Assembly (NCBI GenBank): GCA_051878315.1
Contig: JBJEJW010000008.1
Coordinates: 1-28,830 of the forward strand
DNA length: 28,830 nucleotides
Direction of reading: 5' to 3'
From: W0P28-013 sp051878315
GTDB taxonomy: Bacteria > Bacteroidota > Bacteroidia > Bacteroidales > Paludibacteraceae
Below, piece after piece: positions 15,475-23,596 of this stretch. Both the position numbers and the translations under genes were made by a program. Every line of letters starts with the position of its first letter. The first letter of the stretch is position 1. A model generated the notes under the pieces. That model ran no database searches. It was not told the origin of the DNA and was given only the letters and a program-made list of their open reading frames with translations.

Positions 15475-16998
15475 ATGAAACGTTATAGTCTATTTTTGGC
15501 AACTTTCATCGTGGCATTGTCGCTTCAGGCGCAAGGGGTATTCGATGTGATGCGTTATACCGGCACCGATATTACCGGTACGGCGCGTTACATGAGTATG
15601 GCCGGTGCGTTCGGCGCGTTAGGTGGCGATGCGTCGGCCATCATCGACAATCCGGCCGGATTGGGCATTTATCGGATGGCCGAAGCCACGCTGACAGCAG
15701 ATGTTACGGCTACCAAAACACAGTCGTTGTGGGGTACCGATGCGTCGGCGACGTTGGCTAATTTCGCTATCAATAATGCCGCATTTGTGTGGTCGTTTAT
15801 CGACCGTGAACAAACAAAAGGTTGGGTGGCCAATAATATCGGTTTTACATACAACCGTTTGAAAAATTTTAACCGCACCACTTTGGCTGTCGATGCGATG
15901 GCGCAGAGGTCGATGACCGATTTTATGGCCAATTTCACTGCCGGTATCGAAGAAAGTGCGTTGTTGACTGAAAATAACCCTTATGATAATGTGAATATTC
16001 CCTATTTGTCGGAGTTGGCTTATCAGGGTTATCTGATTAATCCCGATACAGTCAATGCCGGACAATGGTATTCGTTGTTGGAAAAAGACGAGAAGGCGCA
16101 GGCAAATTATAAAGCCGTGGAAACAGGTTATGTCGATGAGTTTTCGTTTGCATACGGAGCCAACATCAGTAATGTGTTTTATTGGGGCGTAAGTTTCAAT
16201 TTGCAGACTATCAGTTATTCGTTGCAGTCGTTGTACAACGAGAATTTTGAAAAGGATGGCGAATTTACGCTTAAAAATACGCTGAAGACCTCCGGTGCCG
16301 GTTATAATTTCAAGTTTGGTTTCATTGCGCGTCCTGTTTCGTGGTTGCGTTTAGGTTTTTCGGTGCATACGCCTACTTATTATACGTTGTCGGACTACCA
16401 TTACGCGACGATGGATTATACCATCACTGCGGATACGAAAGGCAATCTTGAAACGCCGGTTGCCAAGGCCTATTACAAAATGCAGTCACCGCTGCGTTTA
16501 CAGGCGAGTGCGGCGTTTGTCATCGGTAAATCGGCATTGGTAAGTTTCGATTATCAATTTACCAATTACAAGCAAACGAAGATTTCGCAAGACCAAGCGC
16601 AGTTGAGTGTGAATGATGCCTATGCCGATGTGATGAGCGATATTGAGGAGTTTGTGTCGAACGGACATTTGTTTAAACTTGGTGCAGAATACCGCATTAC
16701 CGACGGTTTTGCCGTGCGTGCCGGAGCGGCTTATCGTATGCCTTGCGTGAGTGATGATGCAGTGAAAAATGTGCCACTGAATACGACGCGTACGGATATG
16801 GAGTATTTTGCGGATAAGGGTATGTGCTATGGCTCGTTAGGGTTAGGTTATCGCGGCCGTAAAGGCTTTGGATTCGACCTTGCTTATGCCTATCGTTTGC
16901 AACGCGAAAGTTTCCGCCCATTCCCCGACAGCGCTACCGAAGCCACTATCAAATCGCATGCGCACAATGCCGTATTGACCTTGTCGTACAAGTTTTAA
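15475..16998 (+). CDS. OmpP1/FadL/TodX-type outer-membrane transporter
   Basis: This 507-residue beta-barrel protein has a signal peptide ending LQAQ and the diagnostic FadL-family N-terminal hatch motif AGAFGALGGDASAIIDNPAGLGIYR (about residues 43-67). Alternating aromatic/polar strands continue to a C-terminal strand (LTLSYKF) with the terminal Phe needed for outer-membrane insertion. Family members let hydrophobic molecules such as fatty acids or aromatic compounds cross the outer membrane; the Bacteroidota subgroup has no settled substrate. No promoter was seen in the 38-base gap after the low-complexity secreted protein, so the two are likely co-transcribed. A terminator follows directly. 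Confidence 0.88.
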   Translation: MKRYSLFLATFIVALSLQAQGVFDVMRYTGTDITGTARYMSMAGAFGALGGDASAIIDNPAGLGIYRMAEATLTADVTATKTQSLWGTDASATLANFAINNAAFVWSFIDREQTKGWVANNIGFTYNRLKNFNRTTLAVDAMAQRSMTDFMANFTAGIEESALLTENNPYDNVNIPYLSELAYQGYLINPDTVNAGQWYSLLEKDEKAQANYKAVETGYVDEFSFAYGANISNVFYWGVSFNLQTISYSLQSLYNENFEKDGEFTLKNTLKTSGAGYNFKFGFIARPVSWLRLGFSVHTPTYYTLSDYHYATMDYTITADTKGNLETPVAKAYYKMQSPLRLQASAAFVIGKSALVSFDYQFTNYKQTKISQDQAQLSVNDAYADVMSDIEEFVSNGHLFKLGAEYRITDGFAVRAGAAYRMPCVSDDAVKNVPLNTTRTDMEYFADKGMCYGSLGLGYRGRKGFGFDLAYAYRLQRESFRPFPDSATEATIKSHAHNAVLTLSYKF

Positions 16999-17023
16999 AA
17001 TATTTGTGTATAGTTTTTAGAAG

Positions 17024-17057
17024 AATCCTGCGGTTGTTTTTCCCGTAGGATTTTTTT
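17024..17057 (+). terminator. Rho-independent terminator after the porin gene
   Basis: A 10-bp stem, AATCCTGCGG (17024-17033) with CCGTAGGATT (17043-17052), containing one G-T wobble, has a 9-base loop and runs into seven T residues (17051-17057). It begins 26 bases after the porin stop codon and ends at the stop of the convergent lipoprotein gene. Confidence 0.8.
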
Positions 17058-18009
17058 ATTCGAAATATTCGAAAGCATCGATGATGTCAAGATAGACACC
17101 GTCGAAATCGGCGGCTAAGATGCGATTTAGGTACGAATCGGTTGCGCCGTAGATGATGTTTTGCCACGTTTGGTCCCAATAGCATACTTTGTAGTTGCCC
17201 TCCCAATCGGGATTTGCGGCGGCAATCCATGTTGGTTTGTGTGTACGCCATGTGGCTTGCCAATAGTAACGGTAGTCTTCGGCTTCGCCTATCGACATAT
17301 AGGCTATGACTAACCTGTTGCCGCCGTTGGCTTTGGAACGCAGTTGGGTTATTTCTGATGCAGTGAATGCAGTGCCGTCTTGAAAAAATAAATCCATAAT
17401 GACGAGGTCGTAGTTGGTGGCGCATACGGCTTCGATGAAAGTTTGTTTGGTGGCAAATTGTTCAGGATTGATGAGGTACAGAAAATTTTTGGCTTCCGAT
17501 AGTTTGGTAATTTTATCGTTATTTTCGTTATATACGGGTGTCGTCGGAATTTGGTCAAGCGTACGTCGGTGTGCGGCGAATGAGAGGAAACCTTCGGCGT
17601 GGTTCTGGGCGTATGAGTCGTTTATTTTGGCGGGTGTAGAGCAGTAGTCGGTTATCAGAACTGTTTTGCCTAATGTTTGCGTACGTTTCAGAAATGCTTT
17701 TAGGTAATTGGTATTTTCGGTGGTAGTGGCGCGGTCGTCGCCGTCGTATCCATAAAAGAGGTCTTCCTGCCCATATCCATCGATGGCGGCCAAGTAGCCT
17801 GTGGCCGGTGTACCGTCGCTGTCGCCGTTCAGCGTTACGAGTTCGATGCCGTTTTGCGGGATGACAATAAACGTGCTTTTTTGTTGTTTGGCGGTGTGGC
17901 TGATGGCGATGACAAAATCGCGCATCTCTTGTCTGAAATCAATATCAGTCGGGTGTTCGCATGCTGTTAATGTACATGCGGCGAGGATAATGGCATACGT
18001 TTTTTTCAT
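17056..18009 (-). CDS. GH114/TM1410-like lipoprotein, putative glycosidase
   Basis: This 317-residue protein has a lipoprotein signal with lipobox LTAC (Cys17), so it should be membrane anchored outside the cytoplasm. The body matches the TM1410 / endo-alpha-1,4-polygalactosaminidase-like TIM-barrel family: GYLAAIDGYGQEDLFYGYDG (71-90), VLITDYC (117-123), YDLVIMDLFF (200-209), VIAYMSIGEAEDYRYYW (234-250) and the C-terminal DFDGVYLDIIDAFEYF (301-316). Acidic residues at strand ends (Asp206, Glu242, Glu244, Asp308) are candidate active-site residues. The expected substrate is a galactosamine-containing or related polymer; that is family-level inference. It lies alone on the minus strand, convergent with the porin. 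A weak TAACTTTA box sits just upstream of its ATG. Confidence 0.75.
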   Translation of the reverse strand: MKKTYAIILAACTLTACEHPTDIDFRQEMRDFVIAISHTAKQQKSTFIVIPQNGIELVTLNGDSDGTPATGYLAAIDGYGQEDLFYGYDGDDRATTTENTNYLKAFLKRTQTLGKTVLITDYCSTPAKINDSYAQNHAEGFLSFAAHRRTLDQIPTTPVYNENNDKITKLSEAKNFLYLINPEQFATKQTFIEAVCATNYDLVIMDLFFQDGTAFTASEITQLRSKANGGNRLVIAYMSIGEAEDYRYYWQATWRTHKPTWIAAANPDWEGNYKVCYWDQTWQNIIYGATDSYLNRILAADFDGVYLDIIDAFEYFE

Positions 18010-18051
18010 GGCGTAAAGTTACTGCTTTTTACAGAAAAACGTATGATAATC

Positions 18052-18081
18052 TTGCATATTGCCGAAAAAGATGTATCTTTG
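18052..18081 (+). promoter_or_regulatory. Promoter of the TraB/GumN gene
   Basis: TTG (18052-18054), 19 bases, TATCTTTG (18074-18081), one of the best Bacteroidota promoter matches here. The start site near 18088 excludes the in-frame ATG at 18043 and supports translation from 18103. Confidence 0.7.
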
Positions 18082-18102
18082 CTTGATTTTTACACTTTGT
18101 CT

Positions 18103-18981
18103 ATGAAACGTTTCGGTTTATGTGTTGCTTTTGTGCTGTTTACTGCAGCCGCATTGAATGCGCAACTTCTGTGGGAAATTTCGGGTAACGGTTTGTCGAA
18201 AAAATCGTATTTGTTTGGTACGCATCATTTAGTGTCGGTCGATTTTTTGGATTCGATACCCGGCGTTTTCAAAGCGTTTGATGCTTGTCGTATGGTGGTT
18301 GGCGAGGTTGTAGTGAACGACCCGACCATGTTGAAACGTATAACGGACGGTGCGCGTATGCCGACGCATACACAAATGCGCAGTTTGTTTTCGGAAACGG
18401 ATTATGCCAAGGTTGATTCGGCGTTGAGGGTGGTGCTGAATATGGGTTTATCCGATTTGGCGTTGTTAAAACCCGCTATGATTTCCAATTTGTATATGTT
18501 GGCCTATTATCAGCAGTTGTTTCCGCGCGAAAGCAATGAATGGCAGTTGGATTCGTTTTTTCAGCAAATAGCCGAACAAAACAATATCCCGGTGATGGGC
18601 TTAGAAACTGTTGATGACCAAATAGCATTGCTCTATAATTCGCAAACGCTTGAACGACAGGCATTTTTGTTGGTCGGTATGGTCGAGCAGTCCGACCGTG
18701 CCGCGGACGAAATAGTAGCACTCAACCGGCTATACAGAAAAGGAGATTTGGACGGTCTGTTGTCGCTCTACGAAAACGACACGACCAAATATGCTCCCAC
18801 GCAACAAGAAATGTTCGGTATGTTGGGCGACCGTAATGATACATGGGCACGCACATTGCCTAAACTCATGAACGATCAACCTTGTTTTATAGTTGTAGGA
18901 GCGTTGCATTTGCCCGGCGAAAACGGACTTATTGCCTTGTTGCGCAAGGCCGGCTACAAAGTGAAACCTGTGAAAAAATAG
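18103..18981 (+). CDS. TraB/GumN family secreted protein
   Basis: This 292-residue protein has a signal peptide cleaved before Gln (ALNA|Q, residue 21). The TraB/GumN hallmarks are the N-terminal GTHH at 39-42 in SYLFGTHHLVSVDFLDSIP, a central NIPVMGLETVDDQIALL and the C-terminal GALHLPGENGLIALLRKAGYKV. The GxxH pair and the conserved Glu resemble the metal-binding residues of the Tiki/TraB erythromycin-esterase-like fold, so it may be a metal-dependent protease or hydrolase; the activity of bacterial members is unproven. The start at 18103 is fixed by both the promoter and the signal peptide. It appears to be a single-gene transcript ending at the 30-bp palindrome. Confidence 0.85.
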   Translation: MKRFGLCVAFVLFTAAALNAQLLWEISGNGLSKKSYLFGTHHLVSVDFLDSIPGVFKAFDACRMVVGEVVVNDPTMLKRITDGARMPTHTQMRSLFSETDYAKVDSALRVVLNMGLSDLALLKPAMISNLYMLAYYQQLFPRESNEWQLDSFFQQIAEQNNIPVMGLETVDDQIALLYNSQTLERQAFLLVGMVEQSDRAADEIVALNRLYRKGDLDGLLSLYENDTTKYAPTQQEMFGMLGDRNDTWARTLPKLMNDQPCFIVVGALHLPGENGLIALLRKAGYKVKPVKK

Positions 18982-19008
18982 CACCGCTGATAATTTGCTA
19001 CAAAAACC

Positions 19009-19038
19009 TACGGGCGATATGGTACCATATCGCCCGTA
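19009..19038. terminator. 30-bp perfect palindrome, bidirectional terminator
   Basis: Positions 19009-19038 are a perfect palindrome with 15-bp arms (TACGGGCGATATGGT and its reverse complement), centred on GGTACC. It lies between two convergent genes, 27 bases after the TraB/GumN stop and 21 bases after the DUF308 stop. On the minus strand a run of five T follows shortly; on the plus strand the tail is only partly T-rich. A terminator serving both directions is the simplest reading. A protein-binding site is the alternative. Confidence 0.6.
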
Positions 19039-19059
19039 CTAATTTGTTAGTTGTAAGGG

Positions 19060-19686
19060 TTATTCTATAATTTTCGCATCTTCGATGCCATACTCTTTGA
19101 AACGTTCGTTGATGTATTTGTGTATGTTTTTCAGACGGAAGGCAATGTAACACATATCGCCGCCGGCCACCAAAAAGGCGCACCCTGTCAGGATTACCAC
19201 CGCCGATGTGCCAATGGCAAAAGGTTTAACCAAAATCAGAATCGACAATAGAAGCAGCAAAATGCCGCCGCAAATAGTCCAACCACTGCCACGTACGCCA
19301 AACGTGCTTAAATCGTCGGCAAAACTAATGATCATAAAACTGTGGTACAACATCCAAAAGCCAAGTATAAACGGCAAAATCATCAGTGTGAGGTCGGGTT
19401 TACAGCACAGAAAAATGCCCAATAGCAAATCGACAATACCGCCTGCTACGACATAACCGCGTGTCATGAAATAGTTGCGGCTGTCTAAGGCAAGTACCAA
19501 TTGTACAATGCCCGATACTAACATAGCAATGCCGAAAAACAGACTCAAAGCTACATAACTTTCCACAGGGAAACAAAATACTACAATGCCGGCTGCTATA
19601 CACAATAATCCTGCCAGCAGCATCAGCCACCAATTTCTTACTACACGGCGCGCTTTGTCGGCCGCATGCATCAAAATGTTTTGCAT
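19060..19686 (-). CDS. DUF308/HdeD family membrane protein
   Basis: This 208-residue inner-membrane protein has six hydrophobic segments at about 20-38, 45-66, 76-94, 98-120, 135-153 and 157-183. The repeated pattern of short DUF308 units is visible (GIVQLVLALDSR, GGIVDLLLGIFL, LPFILGFWMLYHSFMII). HdeD of E. coli, the best-known relative, is linked to acid resistance at high density, but most members have no known role. It follows the TetR gene by 66 bases on the same strand with no good promoter between, so it is probably the last gene of the activase operon. The cytoplasmic C-terminus is charged (KNIHKYINERFKEYG). Confidence 0.85.
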   Translation of the reverse strand: MQNILMHAADKARRVVRNWWLMLLAGLLCIAAGIVVFCFPVESYVALSLFFGIAMLVSGIVQLVLALDSRNYFMTRGYVVAGGIVDLLLGIFLCCKPDLTLMILPFILGFWMLYHSFMIISFADDLSTFGVRGSGWTICGGILLLLLSILILVKPFAIGTSAVVILTGCAFLVAGGDMCYIAFRLKNIHKYINERFKEYGIEDAKIIE

Positions 19687-19752
19687 AATTATTAGTTTTT
19701 TGGGTTAATAAAGATGATTTCCATATAACAAAATGCGTGCCAAAGGTTGCGA

Positions 19753-20370
19753 TTACGGTTCTAAATCGGTCATTATCAGATTGATGATAACGTTTTTTCG
19801 ATGTTCGATAAATGCGGTTTGTTCTTCTTCGTTTTTTTGCAGCCAATCGGCGTATATTGGCAAGAATATGAAAGTAGAGATGGTTAAGGCTACGATATTC
19901 AGCAGTAAATCGAGTGTTTCGATAGGGCGGATGTGGCCACAACGACTTTCGTTTTGTACGATTTGATCGAGCGCATAGTAGATTTTTTGTCTGTGTCGGT
20001 TTTCGATGATGTGTTTTTTGATGAGTTCACGTCGTTTGTCATTGATAATCAATTCGTTCAGTACAAAAAACGGTAGTTTCCGATTTTCGTCCAACAACTT
20101 GAAATAGTTTGTAATCATCGTGGTGATGAGTTCTTTGAAGTTGCCGTTGAACCGATATGAATCGGCACAAGATAAGGCAAATTCGACTTTTTGTAAAAAA
20201 ATCTGTTCGAACAAATTGTCTTTAGTGCGAAAATAGTAATGCACTAATGCTTGGTTGCAGCCCACTTTTTTGGCAATGTCGGTTGTGGAGGTTTCGGTGA
20301 AGCCTTTTTGTATGAACAATTCTTCGGCGGCAGCCAAAATTTGTTCTTCGAGGGAGGTGTTGTTTTTCAT
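19753..20370 (-). CDS. TetR/AcrR family transcriptional regulator
   Basis: This 205-residue protein has a classical TetR N-terminal DNA-binding domain: EEQILAAAEELFIQKGFTETSTTDIAKKVGCNQALVHYYFRTKDNLFEQIF, with the helix-turn-helix at about residues 30-50. The C-terminal ligand and dimer domain is all-helical and diverges, as usual. The start at 20370 (MKNNTS) is preferred over an ATG two codons upstream, since family homology begins soon after; either is possible. It starts 23 bases after the stop of the DUF2229 gene and is probably co-transcribed with it. It likely controls its own operon through the inverted repeat at 25408-25427; that is inference. Confidence 0.9.
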   Translation of the reverse strand: MKNNTSLEEQILAAAEELFIQKGFTETSTTDIAKKVGCNQALVHYYFRTKDNLFEQIFLQKVEFALSCADSYRFNGNFKELITTMITNYFKLLDENRKLPFFVLNELIINDKRRELIKKHIIENRHRQKIYYALDQIVQNESRCGHIRPIETLDLLLNIVALTISTFIFLPIYADWLQKNEEEQTAFIEHRKNVIINLIMTDLEP

Positions 20371-20392
20371 ACGCAAATAGTTCGTAGGGAAA

Positions 20393-22873
20393 TTAGTCGT
20401 TTTTTAATTGGTTTTTGCAGTTTTCGACCATAAAATGCAGACGATTGAACACATTGGCTTCGGATGTACTGCTGTCGAAGTCGAGGAACAGCAGGCTTAA
20501 CTGCGGATAAACTTGTTTGATTTTTTTCTCAATGCCTTTGGAAATGATGTGGTTGGCGATGCAGCCGAACGGTTGCAGGCTGACTACGTTTTGTATGCCG
20601 CTTTCGGCTAAATGACAAATCTCGCCGGGCAGAAACCAACCTTCGCCAAAATCGGCAGCGGTGTTGATGACTTGCTCGGAGAGCCGGGCATAGTCGAAAA
20701 TGCTTACGAATTTGCGGTAAAATGGGAATGGTTGGCATAGGTCGTCGAATTGTCGCGAACGGTGCAAAATGTATTTGTAGAGCGTGTCGGTGAGCCACAA
20801 CGGGCGTTTCTCGGCTTTGATGTTTAGTCGGCGGTTGGCGTGGTTGTTGACGAACGAGGTCGAGAAAAAACTTGTCAATGCAGGCGGCACCACTTCCACA
20901 CCTTGTTCGACCAACCAATCGACCACAAATTTGTGGCTGAAACCGTTGTATTTCACATATATTTCGCCGACAAGTCCGATAACCGGTACACGCCGCGAGG
21001 TATCTGTAATTTTGGCGAAAGCGCAAGCCGCTTCTTTCAAAAGCCGTTTCATCGATTTGCTATCGTTTGCCTCGATGCACGGGAATGCGGCTTCGATATA
21101 GTGTTGGCGCAAGCGTTTGGCATCGCCTTTGACGATTTCGCGCACGGCACTTGCATAGTACATTTTGGCGATGCAGTCGGCATATAACATCAAGTCTATC
21201 ACAATAGCAGCCAATTTACGCCAAGCGAGTGCGAATCCTGGTTGGTTGTTGTTGATGCCAAGACCGGTTGCCATCGACACGACGGGAATATCCTGAAATC
21301 CGGCCGATACCATGGCGTTTTTGATGAGTGCGTAATAGTTGCTGGCGCGGCATTGTCCGCCTGTTTGCGTGATGATGACAGCCACTTCGTCGCGGTTGTA
21401 TTGTCCGCTTTCGAGCGCATTCATGATGCTGCCGACGACAATGGTTGCCGGATAACAGATGTCGTTATTGGCAAAGCGCAGGCCTGTTTCGGCGGCTTCT
21501 TGGTTGCCGGTCGGCAGATTGACAAGTTTGTAGCCTGCCAATTTGAGTATCGATGGCAAAAATTCGGAATAGCCTTCGGCAAAGTAGGGAGCGAGCAGTG
21601 TGCGACGTTTGTCGTCGATATCGAAAATTTTGGTCGTGATATAAGGTTTCGGGGTTGTCGGTATTGGTTGTATATTTGTTTTTGTCGATTCGACCAGCGA
21701 GCGTATGCGCAAGCGCAGCGACCCGATGTTGTTCACGTCGTCTATTTTCAAAATAGTCAGGTTTTTGTTGTATCGTCGCAGTACGGCATTTACTTCGTCG
21801 AGAATAAAGGCGTCGGGACCGCAACCGAAACTTGTTAGTTCGACGAATTGCAGATTGGCGTGCGGATATTTGGCGGCAAAATATGCTGCTTTGAAAATGC
21901 GGTTCGGATACGCCCATTGGCTCAAAGCATTTAGTTCGTTGTACACGTCGGATCCGCTGTGGGTTGCCACGTGTTCGGTAATCACGTCGATGCCCATGTC
22001 GGCGATGGCTTGCGCTATTTTGTGTTCGATGAGTGGGTCGGTATGGTACGGTCTGCCAGCCAGCAAAATGACCATACGGTGTTCTGCCGTGGCACGTTCC
22101 AAAATGGCGTTGGCGCGGTCGGTCAACTGCGCGATGTACGCTTGCTGGGCGGCTTTGGCTACCGCAACGGCTTGTTTGGCTTCTGTTTTGGTTACGCCAA
22201 GCGTGTGTAGGTAGTCAACGCACGATTTTTCGAGTAGTTTGTCGTTGTTGAACGATACGACCGGAGCATCGAACGGAATGCCGTAATGTGTTTCGGTGTC
22301 GATGGCGCTTTTCAGTACATCGCTGTAGCCACTGACAATCGGACAGTTGAAACTGTTTTTTGAGCAAGCATCTTCCTTCTGTTCGTACACCACCCACGGA
22401 TAAAAAATTCGATCGACTTTGCGTGCTACCAAATCGAAAATGTGTCCGTGCATCAGTTTGGCAGGGAAACAAATGTTGTCGGCCATGACGGTGCGCAAAC
22501 CGCTTTCGTACAATTTGTTGGTCGATGGTTTCGATAGTTGCACTTTGAATCCGCAAAAGGTGAAGAGCGTATACCAAAACGGATAATTTTCGTAAATGCC
22601 CAAGCCGCGCGGAATGCCGATAACTTGTTGTCTGTGAGGTACTTTCTTCGATTTTCGACCAAACAACAATGCTTGTTTTTCGGCAAACATATTGATGCCT
22701 TTGCGTACGGATTCCTTGGCGTTGGAATAGATTTTTTCGCAATTATTGCCCGAAGCGAACGTGTTACCATTGGCAAAGCGGAACAATTTGACGTTGCAGT
22801 GGTTTTCGCAGCCGCTACAAGTTTCAAAAGTCGTTTCGTAGGCGTTTGAGTTTACTAAATCTTTGAGATTCAT
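20393..22873 (-). CDS. DUF2229/HgdB-like acyl-CoA dehydratase-activase-related protein
   Basis: This 826-residue protein corresponds to the C-terminal two thirds of the large acyl-CoA dehydratase activase proteins of anaerobes. A cysteine cluster lies at the N-terminus (CSGCENHC: Cys19, 22, 26). The DUF2229 region follows (GIPRGLGIYENYPFW, MADNICFPAKLMHGH). Later come HgdB-like blocks: LLAGRPYHTDPLIEHKIAQA, LTSFGCGPDAF, NNDICYPATIVVGS, TQTGGQCRASNYY and a second GLVGEIYVKYNGF half. The spaced cysteines could hold iron-sulfur clusters. The start at 22873 is chosen because family similarity begins there; the frame is open to 22927. Its partner is the double ASKHA activase upstream in the operon. 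The substrate is unknown; reduction of an unidentified compound by ATP-driven low-potential electrons is the family-level expectation. Confidence 0.85.
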   Translation of the reverse strand: MNLKDLVNSNAYETTFETCSGCENHCNVKLFRFANGNTFASGNNCEKIYSNAKESVRKGINMFAEKQALLFGRKSKKVPHRQQVIGIPRGLGIYENYPFWYTLFTFCGFKVQLSKPSTNKLYESGLRTVMADNICFPAKLMHGHIFDLVARKVDRIFYPWVVYEQKEDACSKNSFNCPIVSGYSDVLKSAIDTETHYGIPFDAPVVSFNNDKLLEKSCVDYLHTLGVTKTEAKQAVAVAKAAQQAYIAQLTDRANAILERATAEHRMVILLAGRPYHTDPLIEHKIAQAIADMGIDVITEHVATHSGSDVYNELNALSQWAYPNRIFKAAYFAAKYPHANLQFVELTSFGCGPDAFILDEVNAVLRRYNKNLTILKIDDVNNIGSLRLRIRSLVESTKTNIQPIPTTPKPYITTKIFDIDDKRRTLLAPYFAEGYSEFLPSILKLAGYKLVNLPTGNQEAAETGLRFANNDICYPATIVVGSIMNALESGQYNRDEVAVIITQTGGQCRASNYYALIKNAMVSAGFQDIPVVSMATGLGINNNQPGFALAWRKLAAIVIDLMLYADCIAKMYYASAVREIVKGDAKRLRQHYIEAAFPCIEANDSKSMKRLLKEAACAFAKITDTSRRVPVIGLVGEIYVKYNGFSHKFVVDWLVEQGVEVVPPALTSFFSTSFVNNHANRRLNIKAEKRPLWLTDTLYKYILHRSRQFDDLCQPFPFYRKFVSIFDYARLSEQVINTAADFGEGWFLPGEICHLAESGIQNVVSLQPFGCIANHIISKGIEKKIKQVYPQLSLLFLDFDSSTSEANVFNRLHFMVENCKNQLKND

Positions 22874-22905
22874 GTTGTTAATTGATTTGATAATTTCTGT
22901 TGAAA

Positions 22906-23592
22906 TTATAATAATGGTGTTTCCCAATTAAAATGCCGTTTGTCGGCGCCAATTTCAAAATGGTAGCGAACTATACCCAAATCGACATTGGCGAAAAATC
23001 CCCAACCGGTTTTCAGCGATACGGTATGGTCGTCGTGCAACGCAAATTTGAATTTTTGCTGATTGACCGCCGTAGGAGCCAACAAGGCGGCTTCCACGCC
23101 ACGGCGAAACCATTGTGGGAAGTCGGCGCTGTCGGCATGTTCAACCACATCGTCGAACGTTTTGATTTTATGCGCCACGCCTTGCGTAAGGCCGTAGCCA
23201 ATGGCTATGACGGCACATAGTTTTTCGCCTTTGTGTATGGCTATGCGGTCGGGCACTTTGCTGTATGTCATGCCTACCCAGCAGGTGTTTAGACCGAGTT
23301 GTTGCGCCAAAAGCACAATTTGTTCGCCATAGTAGCCACACAATTCGTCCAATATGGGCGATTTTTTTCCCACCAGCGCAATGTAGTTCCTAACGCCGGA
23401 AAATTTGCCGTAGTGTGCCAACATTCCGCTAAACGCTTTTGGCTCATCAGTAACGAGTTGCATGAACAAACCGCTTTCGGCATTGCAAGTCTCGATGCGA
23501 GTGCGCAGTGTTGCCACTACATCGGCACTTAACTCTTTGTCGGAGTAGGCGCGTACAGAATGACGCAATTTGATGATGTCTGTCAGTTCCAT
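22906..23592 (-). CDS. TM1586-type nitroreductase family protein
   Basis: This 228-residue protein starts with the nitroreductase-like MELTDIIKLRHSVRAYSDKEL, in which the RHSVR segment is the usual FMN-phosphate contact. The motif LAQQLGLNTCWVGMTY and the sequence APTAVNQQKFKF near residue 180 also belong to the fold. The two-part arrangement and length fit the putative TM nitroreductase family (TM1586), which binds FMN. It begins 4 bases after the activase stop codon and ends 32 bases before the DUF2229 gene, so it is a true member of the operon, not an insertion. It may pass electrons to or from the activase system; this is inference. Upstream in-frame ATG at 23655 would overlap the activase gene. 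Confidence 0.8.
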   Translation of the reverse strand: MELTDIIKLRHSVRAYSDKELSADVVATLRTRIETCNAESGLFMQLVTDEPKAFSGMLAHYGKFSGVRNYIALVGKKSPILDELCGYYGEQIVLLAQQLGLNTCWVGMTYSKVPDRIAIHKGEKLCAVIAIGYGLTQGVAHKIKTFDDVVEHADSADFPQWFRRGVEAALLAPTAVNQQKFKFALHDDHTVSLKTGWGFFANVDLGIVRYHFEIGADKRHFNWETPLL

Positions 23593-23596
23593 GGTG

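Noticed and set aside
18043..18102. Upstream in-frame ATG for the TraB/GumN gene
   Set aside because: It lies before the promoter boxes, and using it would bury the signal peptide behind a 20-residue hydrophilic lead.
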